From NCBI GenBank assembly GCA_907163375.1, contig CAJQUW010015655.1, positions 186,001 through 250,000 of the forward strand: 64,000 nt of DNA. The letters run 5' to 3'. The translations under genes and the position numbers were made by a program. Position 1 is the stretch's first letter; each line of letters begins with the position of its first letter. This stretch comes from Prostheceraeus crozeri. Its lineage: Eukaryota; Platyhelminthes; Polycladida; Euryleptidae. The notes under the pieces were generated by a model. The model saw only the letters and a list, made by a program, of their open reading frames with translations. It did no database searches and had not been told where the DNA came from. Positions 1-10,277 of the stretch are shown in pieces.

Positions 1-439
1 TGCATTTTATAAGTTAACCGTAAATATGTTGGCATTTACAACTTTTTGGCTATTTTGTACTTTCAGACCAAAGCATGTGTGTATAACACTTGTCAGTTTT
101 TAGATGTGGTTGCGAGCTCTAAGTCAAGTAACCTGTTGTAAATAATGGCTTTAGAGCAAATCAATATAAAACTGTGATTGAGGAACAATATGTTTTCTCA
201 AACGCACTTTCTATCGAGCTTAATTTTTACGGTGCCCCACATAACTGAAGCTTAATAGAGAACTGTTGCCTCAAAGTTGATGGTGTTGAGAGTCTGCCAA
301 ATCTTTATATCAGTTCGGTAAATGTCCGACTTTTATTTCACGGATAATGTCTTCATCTCAATAAATGTTAGTTCGTAGGACATTTTAGTGTTTCTAACAT
401 AATTCCTTCTATGTCTTAATTGAATTATTTCCCTTGCAG

Positions 440-761
440 ATGAAGTACATATTATTCTTTCATTCTGATGAACAAGTGGCATTAATTGATGAAACGGATG
501 TCAATTTCATGGAGTATTCATATTGTGAAGATGAGTGGAAGACTATGGGAAATAAAGGCATTCTGGTCAAAGCCATATATGATGACGCTATATATGAAGC
601 TTCTGTATTGATGGCCGTTGTAGACGACAACGATGACTGTTTCGATCTCTTACGAAGATTACAAAGTATTATAGACAGGAAGAAATTAAAAGGCTGCAAA
701 GCTAATTGAATATCTCGGTACGAGGATTAAATATGGACGATTGAATATTCAACCTCTTGAG
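440..761 (+). other. First coding exon of the DUF4806 gene, apparent frame break
   Basis: An ATG directly follows an acceptor-like CCCTTGCAG, so this is either the start codon or an internal Met. The frame encodes an acidic 85-residue segment (MKYILFFHSDEQVALIDETD at its start), resembling the small N-terminal domain that precedes DUF4806 in other invertebrate proteins. It stops with TGA at 707-709. The next frame, however, is open from about 690 (AKLIEYLGTRIKYG) to the consensus donor GAG/GTAAGT at 761/762 in phase 0, which is what exon 2 needs. A one-base change in the A-rich run near 686-692 would explain this. Either the gene is a pseudogene, there is a sequence error, or the exon ends differently. 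Confidence 0.5.
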
Positions 762-3700
762 GTAAGTGCCATGCTTGAATCAGTTGATCTGACCCATTAG
801 ATATGTTGTAGCAGGTAAAGATGAGCGATCCAACCCGAAACTCGACCCGAACCCTAAACCTCGGTTAAAGTCGGGTCGGGTCTGGTCGGATTACGTCTTT
901 TATCATTAATCCCAAAAAACGAAAAACGACCTGGGGTATTTTCGGGTTGGAGCATACAGATTTTGGAAAATTTTCAGAACTTACATATATGTTATATCGT
1001 GCTGTTTACTTGTTTCTGATGTGAATTTGAAACTTACTATCTATTGAGTTGATTGACATGAATCGTTTTTCAAACAGTTGTAATTTTTGAATATTTGTGA
1101 TAGTCTATCCTTACCAGACAAACGCAAGATACCGTAGTGACAGGAAACGAACACACAATGACAAAAGCAGTGTTGCTCACACAGTCACGCACAACGTATA
1201 CAATCCAATTATAGCAGCTCAATTGAAGCTTTTGCTCGAGGGATGATATCTGAGGTCAAATGACTTTGGACTGACACATCTGACTGAATAAATGACTTTA
1301 AATAGCTGAACAGATACAATTTAGATGTTCCATAATGAAGTGAGAGAGACCACATGACTGAGGCAAAGGATCAGCATAGATGTGCAAAGAGGGAATGTAG
1401 CGGCAATCTTAGGTGCTTCATTTAAACATTTAGATGTTCTGTTGGATGAACGCTTTGATGTCAAGTGACTCATCAAATAATAAGTTCTCATGGATATCCG
1501 ATCAGAAACAATTACAATCTTAAAAAGAAAGTACAACGTGATCTTGTGACAATGAATGCGCGTGTCAGTACTGATTACTCCCAAAGGTCTTAATATGAAT
1601 TATACCGTAAATTTCTTATTTCTGAACGAATTTTATTCTTCGCATAAATAAAATAAACACCATTTTCAACCTCTTCGCTGTCCATCTCAGATAAGAATGA
1701 GGAATGATCCGGTACCTCACTAATAATGAGATTGTAAGGTCGTGCATGAGCCACTAGCAATGGCGGCTCGTGACATTTGGTCCAGGTGGGGCACAAACAT
1801 GAAATTCTTACATAATCATAGGTAACAGTCTAAAAGGATATTATTTTGCAAATGAGAAGCATTGAATATGTTGACTGTATGTTATATATGTGTAAGCCTG
1901 TTACTGCATTTAGTTACACGGTTGATCTCGTGTACCGAATCGACGGGTATTGTATGCTGATTCATGGATTGATCGCTGGTGGCTGGTGCTAACCTCACAT
2001 TACCTCTGTCAGTAAATGGGAATCACAAGGCATTGTCTTTGCTCTGACGTTTAACCAATCATAAGCGTCAGGGCTCCCTCTCGAGTGCCCATTCTCTGAC
2101 GTATTCATCGTGTGTTAATTCTGTCTGTTCGCTCTGATCGTGAAATGAACTGCACTAACATCATCTTAATCGCGATTCTCGGGCGCGCCCATCAGTCTTG
2201 AAAACGAATAATGAATTCTGCTAGCGTTACTGTCGCACGAATAGAGTAGAAGTACATGAAGTACAATGGAGTCTACTACTGATAATGCAGGTTATTTAAG
2301 TTAGACAACATTTCAATAAGTAGGGCACTGCCCTAATGGACGATTTCATTACATGCATTTTGTTTATATAAGACAAAACATTATTTATATGTTTTTACAC
2401 TGATTAGAATCCTCAGTGCGAGCTGAATGTGAATATGGTGGTATCAGACTAGTTTATGAAAGATATTCCTGTTTTCATTTTTCTAGTACCGTTTTCACGT
2501 ACATCATGTCAAAGTTGTATTTCTGTGTTCGACTTCGTCTCAGCCGCGCCGCGGCGCCGGTCGTCAGAATGAACGTTTAGCGCTCTAAAATTATCCATAT
2601 CTGAAATACAATCATTTTAATGTCATACATGTATGTATGTACATACATGTATGTATTCGTCCTCTTATTCCATGGTAATTTTGGATAAAACCAAATATGA
2701 AGAACAATCTTATCTATGAAGGAGAAAGAAACATTTTAAACTGTCTAGTAATTATCTTGGCATATAGATGTTACGCCTGCGCCGAAGGCCTCGCAGGCAC
2801 GGAGAATACACCCCTGATTATAATAAAAAAACTAAACATTTTGCAAAAGAAGTCACTTTTACATTATGATAAGGCATCTCTCACTAAATCAACTTCTATT
2901 CCAGAATTTGGAAACAGATAAATCCGATTCGGAATCAATAAGTTCACCAATCATCCATCGGGTGAAGTCCGTAGTACCTCATCTACCCATGCGCGGATCT
3001 TCACAAGACAGGCATGACAATGTAAAATCTCGAGTGAACAAAGTATTGCCTCCTCTTCCATCACAAGACGGTTTGAACATCCCGACGACCTCATTTTCAA
3101 GTCCCAAATCCATATCAATATGTTCATCCACTTCTGCTCCTCCTGAATTTCTGAAACCTGATCCTGCATCAAGATCCCAATTCGATGTATCTAGTCCAGT
3201 GTCGCAGGTACGAAGAGGAGAACCATCTACATTTCCCCCAAATGTGGAAAAATATCAGGTTTTGCTTCAAAGTCAAGGAATAGTTCCCTCATCACCAGCA
3301 GGAATCAGCTACCTGCTGTTCATTTTGCTCAACGAAGTATCACATCTTCGACAGGAGCTTAAAGAATATAAGGGAGCTGGGGAATCGGATAATTCAGAGC
3401 GTGTGTCAGCAGTCGATTTAGGTCTGCCATTGTCGAATCAGCAAGAATATGATGATTTCCTACTCAAGGCAAAGGATGATGGATTTCGAAAAAAGGTGGT
3501 GAGTATTGTTCGTAATTAATAGTAGATGTATCAATATAGAATCTACCGATCATAGAAATATGGTTTTATTTTGGAACGTTGATATGGGCCACCCACTCTC
3601 GGGTAATCCAAATTTGGTTAGGAATCATCATATGCTCAGGTAACCTAAATTCTCATTTTGAGGTCATGCAATAAGATTTTATGATAGCGTGAGAATATCG

Positions 3701-6700
3701 TACTTGTAAATTGTACATATTTGGTCTCAATCCAATGGTTTTTCTTTAGTCAAACTGGTCATAAAATGTCCCCCGATTGAGATTGAATTATAATATTGTT
3801 TGAAAGTTGTGAGAAAGTTGTTTTTTGATCATAAATGCGTTACAATTGCGCGTTACAGATTTCATATCTACGCAGTTACGGCGGAAAAAACAATGATCAA
3901 GTCATAACCAAGTTGGTGGATGTACTTTTGAATTCACCATTTCAAACGGAATTCAACAGAACGGGGAGGGATTACTCAATGAGGGGTCGTCCCCAAAACA
4001 AGATTTCAACAACTGAACTAGTTCAGCCATTGATCTGGGGTAAGTACACTTAGAAGGTTGAATGCAATTTGTTGTGCCATCCCACGGAAGCAAAGACATT
4101 TATAGTCGACTACGACTGCATTAGTGATAGAAACATTTCATGCAAGACGTTTTAGTGAATCTCTACTCTCTTACCAATTTGAAATTGCACTAAAATCGTA
4201 TTTTTAATGTCCTGTTGGTTTGCTTAAGATGAATCTTTCTGCAGATGATATGCTCATTTATAGGCAGCTTAAACTTGACAACCTTCCGATTGCGCATGCT
4301 ATAGTTCTAATTTTTAAAACTTTCGACTAATGAAAAACTCATTAGTGCTATAGCTCTTTCTTCAAATACGCCCCTTATTTCGTTTTCTTTCAAATTCCAT
4401 TTCCCTCTGACAGCTCACTCTAACCTCGCGACGTTCTTCTGTTTCTACTTGTCCGAGTCGGTAACAATAAAACTGATGCAATGGTCATAGTCTAACTTTC
4501 ACATCTTTCAGATACTTTCTGACTTAGAGAAATCAATCTCAATCTCGTCACAACTAGTGTAAAATGTGGCTCCATTTTCTGAACCACGTATTAGTAAGCC
4601 TTTTCATCACAGAAATCCGGCAGTCTTTCTTCCACATTTCTCAAATTTTCCTTGAAAATTGTTGATCCACAACGTCTTTAATATTGTGTGAAGCTTCCTT
4701 TAATTTATAGCACTAAATGCACCCGGTAATGGACGTTTCAAAAATAGACATGCATATCGGTTGCATGGATACAATGAGCTTTTATTAGAAAGTTCTGCAC
4801 ATCAGATTATAATATTTCCACAATAAAAATTGTAAATCACATCTTAAGTATTTAACTTATTTCGTGTATTCGAAATGTCTTTCAACATGCTTGGTAACGG
4901 TCATTTTTTCGGAATTGTTTTAGAATGTGAAGCGAATCATTGAATTATAAATCAGTGGGAACTGTTAACGAATAGCTATGATAGTTATATTATTTAGATT
5001 ATTTACATTTTGATACATGTACATATCAGTAAAACTAGTAAATTCTATTGAAATTTAGTGTTAACAAGGATGAGATATTTCCGGCTGCTCCTTCATAGGG
5101 CTCCTAATGTAATTTCATTTTTATATGTGGCGCCCCTTTCTGATAGTCATTCCCGGCAGCGCCCATGTCGTTGAATCACGTCTCTGAATTTATTACACGT
5201 TCATGTACTCTACATAACGCCTATGAACGTACATGTAATTATTTTCATTGAAGAGCCATTTCTGCTCCCTCGTTTTATTTTCGAAGCTCTTCTGTATGAT
5301 GTTTAGTAGGACAAACATACTAAATTGTGATGGTTACGGGTATGTGGGGCATACACTCAACGCTTATATATTTTCCGACCCATGTCTCACTTTTCGTGGA
5401 TATGCCCATAGGCCTATGCATCTTGAAGCGTTCTCATAATTCGTTGGATAGTGATACTATGTTGTAAGCTAGGTTGCCTAGTTAATTATCATGTTTATAA
5501 CGACTTTCAATGATAATATACTTTTTATAAGTTTTTTTTCAAAATGCGTTACCTAGAATGAGTACTAAATGAGTAACCTAGAAGGGGATAAAGAGTTTAT
5601 TGAAAGTAGCTACTTGCAATGCATTCACAGTTTAATGTTCGGTTTTATACTTGAATATTGAAACTAGCATACCGTTAACCAAAAACAGAAGGAAATAGAG
5701 CCACCATGCTTCTGGTTGTTACATACGTTAGTTGTTAGTTCATCTTCAGTTTCGGAAAGATTCATTGAAAATCGTAGTGGGGGCTGTATATGAAGCTTCA
5801 AGATCTCTATTCTAGATATTCGTATAAGTGTATATCATGTGTGTCATACTGTGTAGTTATTGAGATTGATTTTCTAGGATTTTTTTGGCCATTACTTTTG
5901 AAAGTGAATTTGGGGACTCACTTGTCCAAGAGCCGCTCGATCAATAGCTAAGCTCAGGTTTTTTAAGGAGTTTTAGGGACCCGAATCGGGTCTCTAGAAT
6001 CACCTAGCGCTCAACGGACCTCTAATTACAAGAAACGGGTCACTGCACGTCCCTACCGGGTCTCTAGCATTTCCTTAAAAAATCCCTGGTTAACCTCAAT
6101 AATCAATTTCAGTGAACTTTTTTAACATACTGACAACGATTACTTTAGGCGAAGTAATTTCCTGGTATTCAGCCAATTTATTGAATTAAGAGCAGAACAT
6201 GGAACACCCGACGGCATTCATGAAAGATACGAATGACATTATTTTAGCCTTTATGATGTTTGCGCACTATATGATGGAAAGCAATTTGTAGGATGCACCC
6301 TCATCAGTAATTTTATTGTCTTGATTGTGTGCCGCGTGAACTAAATTTAGTGTTTCTGCCACGATGTTAAGCTGTTTGTGCATCAAAAATCTCGTTGATT
6401 TATCGCCGTGATGGTATGCTTCGGCTTAATTAAATCATTTTCTCAAGTATAATAGTATACATATTGTCATTTTCAGTAATTTCATACAACATTGTAATGA
6501 AGTCAGTGCTGCAAACACCAATACTAATTGTTCTTTATCGATCTATATTATCTTTTTCAGAAGTGGTCTCAGCAAGGAAATATGTCACACTTCATGAAGT
6601 GGATCATGGAATCAGACGCTACCTCCAAAACGCAAAGGCTCGAATCAACAGAAAGAGGATAATTGCTGAAGATATCCCTGAAGACATCCATGAAGACCCA

Positions 6701-6748
6701 AACAGAAGAAAAAGAATGCGTTTGTATTATGAATCCGAAAGTGATTGA
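440..6748 (+). CDS. DUF4806-domain protein, four-exon gene
   Basis: Exons read as 440-761, 2905-3498, 3859-4039 and 6561-6748. Each is bordered by a good acceptor (TTGCAG, TTCCAG, TTACAG, TTTCAG) and donor (GTAAGT, GTGAGT, GTAAGT). Phases agree at all three junctions (0, 0, 1). Exon 2 starts with a Ser/Pro-rich linker and ends with a helix (LLFILLNEVSHLRQELKEY) and GLPLSNQQEYDDFLLKAKDD. Exon 3 supplies YLRSYGGKNNDQVITKLVDV and the FNRTGR motif. This order (start-of-domain Leu/Pro, a broken GG, an FN-x-x-G motif, then a short closing helix) is the DUF4806 pattern, a domain of unknown function common in multi-copy invertebrate genes. Exon 4 is a basic then acidic tail (INRKRIIAED, RRKRMRLYYESESD), suggesting nuclear location. 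No catalytic motif is visible. The family call is strong; function is unknown. The first exon has a frame problem described separately. Confidence 0.72.
832..960. repeat. CCGAACCC/CGGGTCGGG-rich inverted motif, probable transposon scrap
   Basis: A stretch with CGACCCGAACCC on one side and GTCGGGTCGGGTCTGG shortly after, then a second CGGGTTGG near 942. Its composition differs from the surrounding AT-rich DNA. Such opposing Arg-like GC repeats are common at ends of non-autonomous DNA transposons. No target duplication was found, so identity is uncertain. Confidence 0.3.
1754..2340. mobile_element. Possible hAT-type fragment beginning CAATGGCGGCTCGTGACA
   Basis: The sequence at 1758 (CAATGGCGGCTCGTGACA) closely resembles hAT termini of the CAGTGGCGG type, including those that bound the 5.86-kb hAT in this window. 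Downstream is more GC-rich DNA with ordinary intergenic character and a GTAGGGCACTGCCC palindrome near 2321. No matching right end or target duplication was found, so this is a remnant at best. Confidence 0.3.
2622..2657. repeat. ATGTAC/ATGTATGT palindromic microsatellite
   Basis: A short alternating run of CATGTATGTATGTACATACATGTATGTA, self-complementary around its centre. It lies in the first long intron of the DUF4806 gene. It is a simple-sequence repeat with no further function inferred. Confidence 0.7.
4040..6560. other. Third intron of the DUF4806 gene, largely featureless
   Basis: A 2.5-kb AT-rich intron between donor G/GTAAGT at 4040 and acceptor TTTTTCAG ending 6560. No coding segment with splice sites was recognised in it on either strand. 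The only clear internal structure is the small hAT-like MITE at 5955-6088. Confidence 0.55.
5955..6088. mobile_element. 134-bp hAT-like MITE
   Basis: Terminal inverted repeats CAGGTTTTTTAAGG (left) and CCTTAAAAAATCCCTG (right), followed inward by a second inverted pair around GACCCG. Flanking 8-mers GCTAAGCT and GTTAACCT agree at 6 of 8 positions, consistent with an aged hAT target duplication. No coding capacity. It sits in the third DUF4806 intron. Confidence 0.6.
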
Positions 6749-6779
6749 CATAATATTTAGAACGGTTGAGACGATAGAA

Positions 6780-7930
6780 GAGTCAAATTTCGGTTAACAG
6801 CTCGTTAACATCTAAGATTTTTCTATATTGTGCAATAGTTCACCCAATAGATATAGTAGTCAACCGTTGAGGATTTTCTTTCTTATTGTTTTCCCGATCC
6901 TTGCTTGATTAGATCCTTTTCCTGAGGTAATGCCATTTTTATATCGAATCTCTAAGTTTTATACGTGATTTCAACTTTATTGCAGAATCGTGATTACAGC
7001 CAACTATTATCCACTTTTTAATTCTACACTATTCCTGTAATAGTTCCGTTTTTATACTGAATCTCATAGTTTTATGCGTGATTTGTCTCGTGATCCAAAG
7101 AACCCCTATCTTCGACATTTTTTCTGAATTTGCTCAAGAGCAATTTTTATGAAAAGTGGTCAAAATTATCAAATTTTTTATTACGGAAAGTGAATCTATG
7201 ACACATTGTTCATCATGTGTCCAAATTTTATACGTATCCGTTTTAGAAATACCAAAATTTTACCCAAAATACCAAAATTATGTTTGGAAGTAGTTAATTT
7301 TAGTTGAATTAAAAAAGGCTCTCCTGTAAAATCTTAGTTTTGATAATTTCGAAAGTACTCCCCTGTTTAAATGGCTTATAACCTTTTTTCTAGGCAAGCA
7401 ATTAAGTCAATTTTTATAAATTATAGATAGAGATCCACTGAAACAAAATTGTGCATAAATCAATTTTGATGAAAAAGTCTAAGATAGGTGTTCTTTGGAT
7501 CACGTGTCATTTCAACATTATTGCCGAATTGTGATTACAGCCAACTTATTTTTTTCTGGTTTATCATTCAGTTTTCAATTCCCCACTGTTTCTTTAGCAG
7601 TTCCGTTTTTATACTGAATCTCATAGTTTTATGAGTGATTTTTAGACACTATTTTACTTACATTACACATGTTAATACAATAGCCAATCGTTTGGACTCT
7701 ATTTTACCGATCCCTTCTTAATTCTATCCTGGTAATACCATTTTTCTACCGAATCTCTGATTTTTATACCAATCATGACTCGAATTTTTATACGTAGTCA
7801 TGACGCCATTTAACTTTAATTGCAGAATTGTGGTTACAGCAATCAACTGTTGATGCTTTTCTAGCAGTTTTTTCAATCCTGTTTCTGTGGTAATGCGTTT
7901 TCATACTGAAGCTCTGAGTTTACTAGAGAT
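6780..7930. repeat. Degenerate tandem array with unit of roughly 150-180 bp
   Basis: A motif set recurs in fixed order: TTTATTGCAGAATCGTGATTA, CAGCCAACT, then (after a spacer) GTTCCGTTTTTATACTGAATC and AGTTTTATGCGTGATTT. Clear instances of the second part lie at about 6930-6975, 7040-7085 and 7595-7640, with a weaker one near 7735-7790; the first part recurs near 6970, 7515 and 7815. One unit is interrupted by the MITE at 7089-7504. The array begins just past the DUF4806 stop codon, so its first unit may be transcribed as 3' UTR. Confidence 0.6.
7089..7504. mobile_element. 416-bp MITE inside the tandem array
   Basis: The ends are inverted repeats beginning CGTGATCCAAAGAAC and continuing CCTATCTT, 23 of 24 positions matching between the left end and the reverse complement of the right end. 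The interior is AT-rich and non-coding. The insertion splits one tandem-array unit: the same GCGTGATTT context continues at both sides. No transposase family can be assigned from the ends alone. Confidence 0.65.
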
Positions 7931-9840
7931 TTATGTTACCATTAACTTGTATTTGAAGCTTACAATGAAAAATTTTATACCATCTAGTGACTTTCTAACT
8001 ATTCAAAGGAAATCGCATTTAGATTGACCTCGAATTTAGACAAAAAGTAGAACTAAATCATGATGAAAACGAGCTCGTATTGACGTCGAATTCCCGTCAA
8101 CCGTTCAGGTCTCGAATCTAACTGAATATTCGAGTTCGATTCGAGCTCGTATTTTCCACTGGGAAGGATATTGAATTTTGCTAAGAACGCTCCTGCATTT
8201 TTATTGTATTTGAATTGTCCATTCAGATTTATCATGATTGTTTTGTGCTGGGAGGCCATTATACATGTAACCCACATCTTCATTTACAGTTGTGTTCACA
8301 GATTCAAAAAATAAACATGTCTGTGGATAAGTGTGTGACGTCAAAACATTCTAAGATATGAAAAGAAATTGCTGCACTGGCGAATTGTGAACGAAGGAAA
8401 TAAATGACATTCTTTGAAAAGGCCTTCTTTCGTTATAATAATCAAAGACTGTGAATCAAAATTCATCTCAGAGTCGTCATAGAAGTCTATACTAATGGAT
8501 GTCGGGAAAGTATTTCGAATTTTATATGCGAATCAAAAAGCTATACTAGGTCTGGGCGAGGTGGCACGGAGAACTTCATCATTTAGGGCGTGAGACAAGT
8601 CTTGTAAACTTTCAAATCGAGCTAATTTAATGACTCAGTTTGTTCTAGCTATTTCACGATGATGAAGGATAAATAAACAACAATTCTTATTGAACTTGCA
8701 CAGCTACCAGCTAAAGGCCAATATGCACATGCATGCATGTATACAAGTGAAAAATACGTGGACGAACCACGAGCATCAAAGATCTTCTGTGCGGACCCTC
8801 AGTCCGGTGGTGGACCGAGCGCGTTGCCTTTCATTGCCTGGTCTGACTTTGAGCAGACCAGTGCTTGTAACTGCTGCCAACGCAGGCATTTCCGCTACAA
8901 GTGACGTGCATTTTCAACAGCGGTTTGTCATACAATCTAAATCACACGCACTACCAAACCGATGAAATGCTTGCTATACTTGCTATACTTGCTATACCAA
9001 ATGCTTTATTTCTTTCCATTTGGCAGTGTTATTGCCGTCTGGTTTTTCGTGAGGATTACCGGCCAGAACTAACCATTTATGAAAGTGACATGACAATTTT
9101 AATCTATGAAACATCAATCATCGTAATGATGTTTATAAAGATTATACTACAACTCCAACGCGAATTTTGCAATTTAAAATATGTTGATTTGATGCATTTT
9201 GTCAATGTAATTCACTCTAAAGTTGCATGGTGCTCATTGCTGCGTTATAAGTAGTGAGAAGTAAGTCAAGCTTGCAATGTTGAATTCGATTATATTGGAC
9301 GGAAGTCTAAAAAGATTTTGCAAATAATCAAAGTACACTAAAAGGAAAGCTATTTCATAAATTGAAACTGAGTCAAACCTCACTTGGCTGCCTTTGATAT
9401 AGCGACCTTTGCGATTTAACGACCGGTCAAACTCTAAGAACCGAACCACATGCATGCATATTGAAGTCTCGGTATAAAGACCCCACGATTTGGGGACCTC
9501 CGCGCTATACGGCCAGTTTTTCAGGAACGGATTTGTCGATTTTTTTATAAAACGAACACTAGACAAGTCTCCAGAATATTGACAAAATGTCAAAGTATTT
9601 CTGACATTCTGCCTCTAATAACCTGTTTGCTGCAGTGCAGCTAGGGGAAATTTCTTCACAATTTTTCATAACGGAAGAGCATGTCAGTTTCTCTATCGGA
9701 AACCCTAAGCGTCATGATACCAGCCCTATGTCATAGTGAAGAGCCGGAAAAATTTATTGACTTCCTGAATAAATACTATTTTTGGGGTGTTTGACACGCC
9801 CTGCATCAGTGATGCTGATGTTTTTTTACATCACCTTGAT
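7931..9840. other. Intergenic stretch without recognised genes
   Basis: No exon with credible splice sites or recognised protein similarity was seen. Noted items are a 9-bp repeat (CTTGCTATA) about three times near 8969-8997, and GC-rich segments at 8740-8890 and 9385-9560. The latter contains phrases such as GATATAGCGACC and TTTAACGACCGG that resemble Tigger-like transposon ends, but no partner end was found. Confidence 0.4.
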
Positions 9841-9897
9841 TAAACTTTCCTAATTCGGACACTTTTAACTACACCCTATCTAAAGCATTACATCTCA

Positions 9898-9961
9898 CTT
9901 GCCTAATTTGAACACTCCACTTTCCTAATTATGGACACTACTTGCCTAAATATGGACACTT
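9898..9961. repeat. Left subterminal array of TIR-like motifs
   Basis: Three direct copies of the TIR core (ACTTGCCTAATTTGAACACT and variants with CCTAATTATGGACACT and CCTAAATATGGACACT) at about 9898-9916, 9919-9939 and 9941-9961. They lie about 35 bp inside the left end. Together with the TIR they probably form multiple transposase binding sites. Confidence 0.7.
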
Positions 9962-10277
9962 ATTTTGTTGCTTATCAAGCAGTAAGACACAAAAATTAAG
10001 TCCAAAAAAGTCTCGATCACCATCTGAAATTATGAATTGAGAAAGTAAAAAAGGTTATCCAACTTCGTATTAATTATATTGATGTACGTGTAGCATAGGA
10101 CTAGTCAAACTCTGTCAATGAAATTCAGTCAAGCTATTTCGTCAGGAAGTCAATAACGTTTCTGACACATGCTTTACAAAAAAATGTTCCGATAGTACTT
10201 TTTCCACCGCATTTTGCATGCTCCTACCTCTGACACTCCATGCACTGGAGCCAGTCATCTCCGCTTGCATCATTGTA

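Noticed and set aside
9385-9560. Tigger-like transposon end
   Set aside because: Phrases such as GATATAGCGACC are suggestive, but no second end or target duplication was found.
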